64,000 nucleotides of DNA from an uncultured Lachnospiraceae bacterium (GTDB lineage Bacteria > Bacillota > Clostridia > Lachnospirales > Lachnospiraceae), in contig CAOKOL010000021.1 in assembly GCA_948470335.1 (NCBI GenBank), forward strand, positions 1 through 64,000, read 5' to 3'. Positions 8,201-15,306 of the stretch are shown in pieces; position 1 is the first letter of the stretch, and every line of letters begins with the position of its first letter. Both the position numbers and the translations under genes were made by a program. Below the pieces are notes generated by a model. The model was not told the DNA's origin and ran no database searches. It saw only the letters and a program-made list of their open reading frames with translations.

Positions 8201-10520
8201 CACCGTTACCGGCGACAAGGGAGCCAAGTACAAAGTGACTGATGAAGGCGCGACAAAGGTTGGCGGCGATGGTACTGCCGTGGACGGCATTATCACTGGT
8301 ACCCTTGGCGAAAGCGAAAAGGCCGTCATTTACGTGACCAAAACTTTTTCCAAAGATGAGGTTTCGGGCGGCAAGCTGACCAACAATGCCACGCTGGATA
8401 GCAATGACCCCGTGACTGCCGAGAAACCCGACGGTACTGAAGGCCCTGCCGGAGACAACGGCAATGCTACCGGAACAGCCGATGCTAAGAAACAGTACAA
8501 TGTTACCATCAATTTCAAAACAGATGGTGCTGACTCTGTTAAACTGCAGGAGTCCAGTGAAACCAAAGTTGATGAAGGCGCAGATTTCAACTATCAGTTG
8601 GGCACAGCCCGTATGATGAGTCTCCGGAGCGCGGATGTCAGCGTAGTGGTAATCCCTCAAACGATTACGACGCCGGAGGGCGAGACATATGCCCTGGATA
8701 TGCCTGCCAGTGACGAAGGCTTGAAAAAACTGGCCGCGGCCCAAAATATCACCGCCGATGTGGAGGCTGATATCATCTATTCACTGGATATGAAGGGCAG
8801 CCCCGCCGATACTTCTGACGGTATTCCCGACAAGTATCAGGCGAAGGTGGTTTACACTGCCGGAGAGGGAGGAAGCCAGAACGGTAAAAGCGGGTATGTG
8901 ACAATTAAAGATGCAGGCGGCCAGTATCGCACGACAGGTACGGTTAATATCGCAGCTAAAGCTGTTCCGGATGACGGCTACTACTTTGATAAGTGGACGG
9001 CTGTTTCCACAAAGACAGATTGGAAGCTGGACAATGATATTACGACTGCTGAGATCCCCGCGGATATGACAATCAATGTCGAAGGCGGAGAGACATATAC
9101 TTTTACTGCCAGGTTTGCTGAAAATGGAACCCTGACGATCAATGCAGGTGATGTGAGCGTCACCTATGATGGCACCGCACATCCGGTGGATCCGGAGACG
9201 AATGTGCCGGACGCGGAAATAACCGTAATTTATACGGATGCGGATGGCAATGTGCTTACCGGAGAGCCTGTAGATGCAGGAACCTATCAGGCGACGATTA
9301 TAGCGAAAGCAGATGGCTATAAAGATGCGGAGTATACGGCACAGGTTATAATCAACAGGAAACCGCTGATTGTAACTACCGGAAGCGGAAGCAAGGTCTA
9401 CGATGGCACACCGCTGACGAACAGCACTGTCGCAGTAGACGGAGCAGTTGCCGGCGAGAATATCACGGCCGCCGCAACCGGCAGTCAGACCGTGGTAGGC
9501 AGCTCGGAGAACGGATTTACAATAGAGTGGGGAAGTGTGAAACCGGATAATTATGAGGTGGTTTCAAGACTGGGTACACTGACAGTAACTGCAGCGTCTA
9601 CATCTGAACCGACAGATCCAACAGAGCCGACAGAGCCGACAAATCCAACGGAGCCGACAAATCCGACGGAGCCGACAAATCCAACGGATCCAACAGATCC
9701 AACGGAGCCGACAAATCCGACGGATCCAACAGATCCAACGGAGCCGACAAATCCGACGGAGCCGACAAATCCGACGGATCCAACAGATCCAACGGAGCCG
9801 ACAAATCCAACGGAGCCGACAGAACCGGCAGATCCAACAACACCAACAGAGCCGACAACGCCGGATAATCCGGGCGGCGGAACGCCCGAACCAGAGCCTA
9901 CACCGGATCCTGCACCTACACCGGATCCCGCCCCTGCACCCACTGTTCCTGTGGCAGCGGTACCTGCGGCGGCAGTACCGGCAGCTTTGGCGGCAGTACC
10001 GCCTGCTCCGGCGGCGCCTGTTCCGGTAACACCCGTTCCGGCGACGCCTGTTCCTCCGACCCCCGCTCTGGAAGAGCCGGAAGTAGAGGAGATTGCGGAT
10101 GAAGAGGTGCCTCTGGCAGAGGAGATTGAAAGTGAGCCGGACGAGGAAAGACTGGCGGAGCTGGAAGACGAAGAGGTACCCCTTGCAATAATCAAGGGAG
10201 GAAGCTGGGCACTGCTCAACTTCGCACTGATGAACCTGGCGGTTTACGAATCGCTGATGCTTCTGATCGGCTATTTTGTTCAGGTGAAGAAAGCATCGGA
10301 AGAAAACGACAGAGAAACCGAAAGGAGATTAAAGAAGAAAGGCATCATGCGTGTGGTCAGCCTGCCTGTGGCACTGCTCTCCGTGCTGGTGTTCTTCCTG
10401 ACAGAAGATATTACCCTTTCCACCGGTTTTGCGGATCGTTATACGACCGTCATGGCGATTATCGCAATCGTGCAGACCGCAGTCGTAGCGTTCTCCCGCA
10501 AAAAGGAGGAAACGGCTTAA
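5265..10520 (+). CDS. Giant repetitive surface protein with triple-TM C-terminus
   Basis: 1751 residues from ATG 5265 (ribosome-binding site AAGGGGAG), with a signal peptide of about 28 residues (RFKRWKKMIVMLLITTMLL...ADG). Order: acidic D/E/T/P repeats (about 41-179); a coiled segment; Listeria-Bacteroides-type repeats (about 479-565 and 691-785, with LTYNANGG and FLGWAE); a DUF11-like conserved-repeat domain (about 571-686); further beta domains; MBG-type domains (about 1289-1442, KVYDGTPLT); a P-T-E/N/D wall-spanning repeat (about 1448-1535); and a Pro/Ala stretch. It ends with three hydrophobic segments (about 1648-1745) rather than a sortase motif, so it is probably membrane-anchored. 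It is likely an adhesin or structural surface protein; no enzyme domain was recognised. Confidence 0.85.
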   Translation: MRFKRWKKMIVMLLITTMLLQSVSVYADGVSLSSVEAPAADVTDVADTPDETDASDTLDVPGIPDETDASDTSGDVSEIPDKTDAADTSDVADVPDETDASDVPDIPDETDAPDEADVPDAPDEADVPDTPDETNAPDETDVSDTPDETDAPDETDTADVPDAADTTDVPDTPDETEAVNGLDGETGDELSETVSSNEEIPAEVQAFLDAVAALPSVEAVTVENAEEIGGQVQAVLDQYEGLIDAGLDETEGVAEALEKVYAVYEAVLAAEEIDVDESLLALVNGDGIQGNKVTINPQKHPSDYKGNLEYQYRVFDIYGRPTTTTRTATKPINRIGASAATNKAGTLTKQVGETGFLRRCAYTAFYGSSCGHMIGSYFSAAGYTYIDISYNIDGIAGNEECRVGKWTGNDAMNGSECLETTFEALKPGRTTATRTYYVNFLTSVVGGYCGRCSMITDNQQNFEWHKYTDIFDIIVNADYKLTYNANGGKFDDDTTFKTETKTVALQTASFNLETPTKDGSTFLGWAESADATTATYPAGSPVTLNWSEGYGSKSNPVAKNLYAVWSDTTTLKDPSVTKTPTEKYPIVGEVFTYRILITNPNDRAVTVDIGDTLNEKLDFVSASDSGQYDKATRTVTWSQVTVPANGSKMVTLKVKANAEGKIPNSANATWPGDKWGSSGNTTVEAVQGREREFVLIYHEKLGTDKDNTEVTGMPDPLEQVKKSTEMTETLYVSATVPKRQGYTFVHWQWGGDPKDSYEPGVKLTLTAENETFNRITADLYAVWRKEDTPAKPTEQEVNREVRNNSSDDVAVVVYCQPRRHQAGYFDCYNEKENEPGINIHPDRIRIGEVQGDAASGYTCEVTFVANKYLEAYNNLKNTNGDKAHTLVSGEGDKNVTFKWDAAKKEWKLASKAPVTFDVKCPNPNPNPNLNPKLTKLEKERLTEAPDGVLLDLKGKTVNYDRNVVFVGDKAPEVTLLYRITVTGDKGAKYKVTDEGATKVGGDGTAVDGIITGTLGESEKAVIYVTKTFSKDEVSGGKLTNNATLDSNDPVTAEKPDGTEGPAGDNGNATGTADAKKQYNVTINFKTDGADSVKLQESSETKVDEGADFNYQLGTARMMSLRSADVSVVVIPQTITTPEGETYALDMPASDEGLKKLAAAQNITADVEADIIYSLDMKGSPADTSDGIPDKYQAKVVYTAGEGGSQNGKSGYVTIKDAGGQYRTTGTVNIAAKAVPDDGYYFDKWTAVSTKTDWKLDNDITTAEIPADMTINVEGGETYTFTARFAENGTLTINAGDVSVTYDGTAHPVDPETNVPDAEITVIYTDADGNVLTGEPVDAGTYQATIIAKADGYKDAEYTAQVIINRKPLIVTTGSGSKVYDGTPLTNSTVAVDGAVAGENITAAATGSQTVVGSSENGFTIEWGSVKPDNYEVVSRLGTLTVTAASTSEPTDPTEPTEPTNPTEPTNPTEPTNPTDPTDPTEPTNPTDPTDPTEPTNPTEPTNPTDPTDPTEPTNPTEPTEPADPTTPTEPTTPDNPGGGTPEPEPTPDPAPTPDPAPAPTVPVAAVPAAAVPAALAAVPPAPAAPVPVTPVPATPVPPTPALEEPEVEEIADEEVPLAEEIESEPDEERLAELEDEEVPLAIIKGGSWALLNFALMNLAVYESLMLLIGYFVQVKKASEENDRETERRLKKKGIMRVVSLPVALLSVLVFFLTEDITLSTGFADRYTTVMAIIAIVQTAVVAFSRKKEETA
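5389..5800 (+). repeat. Degenerate tandem repeat coding D-E-T-D-A/V-P
   Basis: In-frame reiterations of CCGGATGAGACGGATGC-like units encode the acidic region of the surface protein. Units differ at many positions, so this is an old, drifting coding repeat. Confidence 0.8.
9606..9870 (+). repeat. Tandem repeat coding P-T-E-P-T-N
   Basis: Near-identical units of GAGCCGACAAATCC and GATCCAACAGATCC alternate in frame. High identity between units suggests recent expansion and length variation between strains. Confidence 0.85.
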
Positions 10521-10561
10521 GGCGATAAGCCTGAAAAAACATAAAGACAGAACATAAAGAA

Positions 10562-10599
10562 TACGCCGCCATGCAGGTTCCATTATGCATGGCGGCGTA
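10562..10599. terminator. Bidirectional terminator hairpin
   Basis: TACGCCGCCATGCA (10562-10575) pairs perfectly with TGCATGGCGGCGTA (10586-10599). It lies between the converging surface protein gene and the minus-strand methyl-transfer operon. Confidence 0.8.
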
Positions 10600-10615
10600 A
10601 AATAATGCCGGATAA

Positions 10616-10765
10616 TCAGATTCTGGTAACAAACAGGTAAATCAGTTTCTTCATACTCTTCATTACCGTTTCCACGTCCGTGCCCTGTTCTTCGGCAATC
10701 TGTTCCGCGGCGATGCGGAACGCTTCCAGGGTATCTCCTTCAAGAGAGGTTGCATATTCAGCCAT
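10616..10765 (-). CDS. Small protein of unknown function at the end of the corrinoid operon
   Basis: 49 residues from ATG 10765, with AAAGGA about 10 bases upstream. The sequence begins MAEYATSLEGDTLEAFRIAA, is largely helical and acidic, and ends in a short hydrophobic KLIYLFVTRI tail. There are no cysteines or known motifs. It lies 50 bp after the UroD-like methyltransferase and before the operon terminator, so it is probably co-transcribed. It may be a small partner of the methyltransferase or permease. An upstream in-frame ATG at 10804 lacks a ribosome-binding site. Confidence 0.55.
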   Translation of the reverse strand: MAEYATSLEGDTLEAFRIAAEQIAEEQGTDVETVMKSMKKLIYLFVTRI

Positions 10766-10814
10766 AGTATCGATTCCTTTCTTGGTATACGGTATTTTTT
10801 GCATACGGCATTTG

Positions 10815-11990
10815 TCAGTATTTGCCGTTCTCAGTTACATATTCACATGCGGCGATTACGTTTTCCGGTGTGCCGTCGTTCATGGTCATCAGCGTTTTGT
10901 CAGTGGAGAAGATATAGCCGCCGTCGGGAGCCAGGAGGTCCAGGCATTTTTTGGCGCTGTCAATCACCTCATCTTTCGTGCCGAAGCGGAGGGTATCTAC
11001 CGACATGCCGCCCATGACAATGATGCGGCTGCCCAGCCGGCGTTTGATTTCGGCCAGGTCGTCGATATTTCCGGTCTCAAACAGTCCTACGAATTTGGTG
11101 TTCTCAGGCAGCTCCTTTAGAAGATCCAGGTATGGCATCCAGTTGTTTTCCATAAAGAAGTAAATGGAATAGCCTCGTTTTACCGCCATTTCTTCCAGAT
11201 ATTTTTTCATAAACGGAAGATATAATCTGGCAAAATCCCTGGGTCTTAAATAAGTAGGAAGATGGAGGGGCGAGAACAGCACTTTCCGGTCGGGAGGCGT
11301 CGCAGTATCGTTAAACATCTCCATAATATAGTCATACAGGGAGAGGCAGGCTTCCAATAATTGCTGAGAATGACGTCTCACATCCAGAGAAATCCCCACA
11401 AAGTCTCTCAGGTAATCCAGCACAATATCCGGGGAAAGAAAATTGGTGCCTCTGACGATCAGCGGCATGCCCAGTTCCTTTTCAATCCGTCCGTTGGGCC
11501 CCTGATTATATTTGATAAATGCCTGATTATCGGCGTAAGCCTGTTTGATGATCTCTGCCTTTTTTTCCGTACTTGCGCCCCGGAAAATTTCAAATTTGCG
11601 GGGAATCAGAACGTTTGCAAAAAATTTCATGGGATCTTCGGCCAGCAGTCCGTATTCTTCCGGTTCCATTAAATGTCCGCCGCTGCCTTTGATCTGTACG
11701 CCGTTGTCGGAACAGGTATAGATTCCCTCGCCGACTTTTTTGGCCAGATTCAGAGGAACCGTGTTTGAGGTGCTCATCAGGGCGTCCATGGGAATCTGCT
11801 CCGTCATATATTTTGCGGCGCGGAAGATCTCATCCGCATCCTCCGTAAATGCTTTTTTTACGCTGATTCCGGCAAACTGATACATCCAGGTGTTCATATT
11901 GGGGACTACCGGAACCCGGTCCGGCAGCTTTCGATTCATCACGTCGTCAAAACGCCGGATTCGCTGTTCATATAATTCATTCATATCCAT
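10815..11990 (-). CDS. UroD-family corrinoid methyltransferase (MtaA/CmuA/OdmB-like)
   Basis: 391 residues of the uroporphyrinogen decarboxylase superfamily, TIM-barrel type. Genuine HemE is unlikely because the gene sits in an operon with a corrinoid protein and a methyltetrahydrofolate methyltransferase. In such operons UroD-like proteins act as methyltransferase I, moving a methyl group from a substrate to Co(I) corrinoid. Visible features are an RIRRFDDVMNRKLPDRVPVVP start, a YFFMENNWMPYLDLLKELP strand and the C-terminal IIVMGGMSVDTLRFGTKDEV block. It overlaps no neighbour and is fourth in the operon. The substrate is unknown; methoxylated aromatics or another methylated carboxylate would fit the SLC13 permease next to it. 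Confidence 0.75.
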   Translation of the reverse strand: MDMNELYEQRIRRFDDVMNRKLPDRVPVVPNMNTWMYQFAGISVKKAFTEDADEIFRAAKYMTEQIPMDALMSTSNTVPLNLAKKVGEGIYTCSDNGVQIKGSGGHLMEPEEYGLLAEDPMKFFANVLIPRKFEIFRGASTEKKAEIIKQAYADNQAFIKYNQGPNGRIEKELGMPLIVRGTNFLSPDIVLDYLRDFVGISLDVRRHSQQLLEACLSLYDYIMEMFNDTATPPDRKVLFSPLHLPTYLRPRDFARLYLPFMKKYLEEMAVKRGYSIYFFMENNWMPYLDLLKELPENTKFVGLFETGNIDDLAEIKRRLGSRIIVMGGMSVDTLRFGTKDEVIDSAKKCLDLLAPDGGYIFSTDKTLMTMNDGTPENVIAACEYVTENGKY

Positions 11991-12030
11991 AATCAGATAA
12001 ACCTCCTGTTAAATTTTAGAATCTGCTTTT

Positions 12031-13476
12031 TCAGAATATCAATCTTGCCGCAGGCCAGAAAATCAGCATAACGGTTGCATACATCATAGCGATCAGCAGC
12101 AGGCTGAATTTCATGGTTTCCCCGCCGGTGATATATCCGTCTTTCTGGGCCAGGGCAACGAAACCGCTTCCGCCGGGGGTGGCGATTCCCATATTGCAGA
12201 GGATCGCAACAAGAACGCCGTATGCAGTGACATAGCTGACAGACGTCACGCCGAGAAGGGGAGGAACGCAGACCGTGATGCCGATGATGCCGGTTACGCC
12301 GTTGGAGGCGAAGTTGGTGACAAAAATCACGAACAGCAGGAATACGGCTGCGAGAACACCGGCGGGAAGCTGACCGGCAAGGGGCGCTACCAGCGCTTTC
12401 AGGAATACGTTGATACCGCCGGATTCCATATTAAATGCCGACGCATACAGGAAGATACAGGCGATGAAAATCACGGTTGTCCAGTGGATTTTTTTGACTG
12501 CCGTTTCATATTTCAGCACCGGTTCGCCTTTTACCTGGATTGCGCATACGACGGCTACGGCGATCAGCGACAGGATAGACGCGCCTACGCTGCTGAGTTT
12601 TTCTGCCGCGGCGGGAAGGATGAGTCCGATAAAGTCCGGCAGCAGCCAGGCAATGATCAGACCCACATAAACGATCAGAGAGAAGATTCCTTTCTGGTCC
12701 AGTTTCTGCAAATCCCTGCGGCGCGCCATGGCGTCATAGCTGGCAAATTTACCGCAGTCGGGGCGCACGAACCATTTGATAATGGCCAGGGTCAGCAGCA
12801 GAGTAACGAGGGAAAGGGGAATCCCGACGGCCATATATTTGATCCAGGATATGGTTTCGCCGGTGATCGCCGCCAGAGAGTTCAGCATCAGCATGGGAAC
12901 GGGGTGGCCGATGGGCGTTGCACCGTTGCCCACGCAGGTGATCCACAGGATGCCGAAATACAGCGATTTGGAGAACTTGTCCTCAGCCGTATAGCCCAGA
13001 CTGTCCAGAATGCTTTTTCCGAGAGCCAGGAAAATAATCATAACGGCCGTCGCTTCCATAAAATAACAGATGAACAGGTTGGCGAGCAGGAACATGAACA
13101 GAAACATGTAAGGTTTTTTGTTTACGATTTTTCTTGAGATAAACCAGTTGGCAATCAATCTGGTTACGCCGTTTTCTTCCAGTGCGACACAGAGAATTAA
13201 TGTGCCGATGCAGATAACCGTGGTGGAATTTCCGAAGGAATTGCCCATGATCGTGGCGGCCGGGGCAATTCCTGTGAAGGCCAGCAGGCCGATTGACAGC
13301 ATACTGGTCCAGCCGGTGCCGTAGGTAATCCACAGATAAACCGTGGAGATAAACAGAGACAGCGCGGAAGCGCCGGCAGGCGTAAGCCCCATATCCATGC
13401 AGTTGCCAAGAAGCATGCGCATGGCGGCAAAGAGTATGGCTGCGATCAGAATATGTTTGTTGCGTGATTTTTTCAT
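12031..13476 (-). CDS. SLC13/DASS-family anion permease
   Basis: 481 residues with about 11-12 hydrophobic segments, of the Na+-coupled dicarboxylate/sulfate (SLC13, ArsB/NhaD-like) superfamily. Two half-repeats are visible: GNSFGNSTTVICIGTLIL with GNGATPIGHPVPMLML, and FVTNFASNGVTGIIGITVCVPPLLG with NMGIATPGGSGFVAL, which resemble the paired SNT-type substrate and Na+ motifs. It is third in the operon, between the corrinoid protein and the UroD-like methyltransferase. It therefore probably imports the methylated organic anion used by the operon. That substrate assignment is inference. Confidence 0.8.
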   Translation of the reverse strand: MKKSRNKHILIAAILFAAMRMLLGNCMDMGLTPAGASALSLFISTVYLWITYGTGWTSMLSIGLLAFTGIAPAATIMGNSFGNSTTVICIGTLILCVALEENGVTRLIANWFISRKIVNKKPYMFLFMFLLANLFICYFMEATAVMIIFLALGKSILDSLGYTAEDKFSKSLYFGILWITCVGNGATPIGHPVPMLMLNSLAAITGETISWIKYMAVGIPLSLVTLLLTLAIIKWFVRPDCGKFASYDAMARRRDLQKLDQKGIFSLIVYVGLIIAWLLPDFIGLILPAAAEKLSSVGASILSLIAVAVVCAIQVKGEPVLKYETAVKKIHWTTVIFIACIFLYASAFNMESGGINVFLKALVAPLAGQLPAGVLAAVFLLFVIFVTNFASNGVTGIIGITVCVPPLLGVTSVSYVTAYGVLVAILCNMGIATPGGSGFVALAQKDGYITGGETMKFSLLLIAMMYATVMLIFWPAARLIF

Positions 13477-13513
13477 ATGTTTTCATCCCCCATATTAAAA
13501 AATATCTTCTTTG

Positions 13514-14152
13514 TTAAAGATTTGCCCAGGCCTTGCAGACCTGAATGGTTTTCTGCGGACTCTGTGCCCACTCGTCCGCGCCGGTAACATTCCGGGCGTT
13601 TTCGGATACGGGCGCGCCGCCGATCAGCACCTTTACGTCTTCCAGTCCGGCAGCTTTTAAAGCATCCACCGTTTCTTTCATGGAATCAATGGCCAGTGTC
13701 AGTACGCCGGACAAAAGAAGGATTTTAATCTGATGTGTTTTTACGGCTTCCACAATTGTTTCGGGCGCCGTGTCGATACCCAGATCAATGACCTCGAAGC
13801 CGTTTGCTTCCATCATGGCCTTTACGATATTTTTGCCGATATCATGGAGGTCATTTTTTACCGTGCAGAGTATTACCTTTGTGCCGGTGCTTTCTGTGCT
13901 TTCTCCGGCAGCCAGCGCATCTTTCAGGATACCTGCGGCCTGGGTCATAAGTTCGCCGGCATAGATCAGATCGCCTACGAAATATTCGCCCTGTTCAAAA
14001 AGCTCGCCTACGGTGTCCATTCCTTTCTGGCAGGCGGCCATGGCCTGATCGGCCGCCTCTTTGCCTTCGGCCGTTACCTGATCCAGCAGTTTTAACATGG
14101 TATCCTCATCCAGATCACCCATGGCCTGTGCCAGTTCTTCAAAGTTAATCAT
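13514..14152 (-). CDS. Corrinoid (B12-binding) methyl-carrier protein
   Basis: 212 residues, the usual size for MtaC/MtbC/MttC-like proteins. An N-terminal four-helix cap (about 1-85) is followed by a Rossmann-like B12-binding domain. The signature D101-L-H103-D-I-G106 supplies the histidine that ligates cobalt, and GGAPVSENA near the C-terminus matches the second corrinoid-binding loop. It shuttles methyl groups between the UroD-like methyltransferase and the methyltetrahydrofolate methyltransferase of the same operon. Its leader is structured element copy C, ending just before AAAAGGAGG. That gives the gene an unusual 140-bp intergenic RNA inside the operon. Confidence 0.93.
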   Translation of the reverse strand: MINFEELAQAMGDLDEDTMLKLLDQVTAEGKEAADQAMAACQKGMDTVGELFEQGEYFVGDLIYAGELMTQAAGILKDALAAGESTESTGTKVILCTVKNDLHDIGKNIVKAMMEANGFEVIDLGIDTAPETIVEAVKTHQIKILLLSGVLTLAIDSMKETVDALKAAGLEDVKVLIGGAPVSENARNVTGADEWAQSPQKTIQVCKAWANL

Positions 14153-14171
14153 TCTTACTTCCTCCTTTTAA

Positions 14172-14272
14172 AGTTCCGCAGCTCCCCTTCCAAGCCCCCT
14201 TGCTCCGGGAGAATTTCCAGCCGCTTTAGCGTCTGTAAATCCTCCCGGGGCCTGTCTGGTCCGTTGCTGTTT
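14172..14272 (-). repeat. Structured leader element, copy C (full length)
   Basis: Read on the minus strand: AACAGCAACGGACC, GGCCCC, GGGAGGATTT, the inner hairpin CAGACGCTAAAGCGGCTG, AAATTCTCCC, GGGGGCTT, GGAAGGGGAGCTGCGGAACT, then the AAAAGGAGG of the corrinoid gene. It is the only copy lying between two genes of one operon. Confidence 0.85.
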
Positions 14273-14276
14273 TTAA

Positions 14277-14289
14277 AGTTTCGCAGCTT
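14277..14289 (-). repeat. Tail fragment of the structured element
   Basis: On the minus strand AGCTGCGAAACT, close to the element tail AGTTGCGGAACT, lies between the methyltransferase stop and copy C. This looks like a remnant of a tandem copy. Confidence 0.45.
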
Positions 14290-14291
14290 TT

Positions 14292-15101
14292 TTATTTTTT
14301 ATCGCCGATTTTGCCCTGGCGGTAGGCTCTGTTGTATTTGCGGCCTCCTTTGTCGGCCATGCAGAGGGCTTCGCATGCGTAGATTGCGGACATCATGTCC
14401 ATATTGCAGGGGTCGAGAATCGCCGAATCCAGCCCGGCCCGGATGGCGTAGGCCATGCAGCCCGTATTGATATATTTGCGGGCGGGCATTTCAAAGCTGA
14501 TATTGGAAATGGCGCCGGTAACTTTGACCTCCGGAGCATATTCATGGATTCCCTGAATACAGCGCTCGAAATCTTTCATGGAAGAGGGCATGGTGGAAAG
14601 GGCCATAACACAGGGATCAATGTGAAGGTTCGGCAGCTTTACGCCGTATTTTACCGCTTTGTCGATCATGCTTTTTGCGATGTCGATCTTTTTTTCGGGA
14701 TCGTAAGGGATTCCGTTTCCGTCGCAGGTCAGGCCGATTACGTGCCAGTCGGTTCCGGCGATCAGCGGGAAGATGGTTTCACATTTGCCGCTTTCTTCGT
14801 TTACGGAATTAACCATGCCGGGTTTCGCGATGTGTCCTTCTTCCAGAATTCGGGCAAGCAAAGCGGCGTTGGGACTGTCGATGCAGACAGGCTTTTCGGT
14901 AACGTCCTGAATCTGGCGGATCATCCATACCATTGCCTCATATTCCAGTTCCGGCACCGTGCTCGGAGCGCAGTCGATAAAATGTGCTCCGGCCTGATCC
15001 TGGGCCGCAGTCCGGGAGCGGATCAGCTCCGCGTCCCGGTCCGCGATGGCGGTTTTGACGGCGGGAATCGCGCCGTTTAGTTTCTCTCCGATAATAATCA
15101 T
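14292..15101 (-). CDS. Methyltetrahydrofolate:corrinoid methyltransferase
   Basis: 269 residues of the pterin-binding (DHPS/MeTr, MtrH/AcsE-like) TIM-barrel family. It begins with the characteristic MIIIGEKLNGAIP and contains HFIDCAPST, KPVCIDSPNAALL and the GLTCDGNGIPYDPEKK strand. It would pass the methyl group from methyl-corrinoid protein to tetrahydrofolate (methyltransferase II), or the reverse. It is first in the minus-strand operon, and the ribosome-binding region GCGAGG lies just upstream. It faces the PucR-type regulator across about 200 bp. Confidence 0.9.
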   Translation of the reverse strand: MIIIGEKLNGAIPAVKTAIADRDAELIRSRTAAQDQAGAHFIDCAPSTVPELEYEAMVWMIRQIQDVTEKPVCIDSPNAALLARILEEGHIAKPGMVNSVNEESGKCETIFPLIAGTDWHVIGLTCDGNGIPYDPEKKIDIAKSMIDKAVKYGVKLPNLHIDPCVMALSTMPSSMKDFERCIQGIHEYAPEVKVTGAISNISFEMPARKYINTGCMAYAIRAGLDSAILDPCNMDMMSAIYACEALCMADKGGRKYNRAYRQGKIGDKK

Positions 15102-15238
15102 GTTGTTCCTCGCTTTCCTGTAATATTGAAAATGGTAGTTTTTCTGGTGTTAATCTATATTTCAGGGCATACTACAAATTAATATGTTTGTTTATGAGAT
15201 AATATATTGTTTTAACAAACAAAATATTATTATAAAAA

Positions 15239-15286
15239 ATGATTGACTATTCAAAAACAATCATGTATAATCACTAAAACAATCAT
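15239..15286 (+). promoter_or_regulatory. Sigma-70 promoter of the PucR-type gene with CAATCAT operator repeats
   Basis: TTGACT (15243-15248), a 17-bp spacer and TATAAT (15266-15271) form a near-consensus promoter. ATGATTG at 15239-15245 and CAATCAT at 15258-15264 and 15280-15286 overlap it. The two direct copies are 22 bp apart, about two helical turns, which fits autoregulation. Confidence 0.7.
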
Positions 15287-15306
15287 AAATGAAAAGGAGT
15301 GACAGT

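Noticed and set aside
5389..9870. CRISPR array in the tandem-repeat tracts
   Set aside because: Repeats are contiguous in-frame codons without unique spacers, and no cas genes are present.
9551..10219. Minus-strand frame of G-S-V repeats
   Set aside because: Shadow of the P-T-E-P coding repeat on the other strand.
10815..11990. Uroporphyrinogen decarboxylase (hemE)
   Set aside because: Family-level similarity only; the operon with a corrinoid protein and MeTr, and no other heme genes, favours a methyltransferase role.
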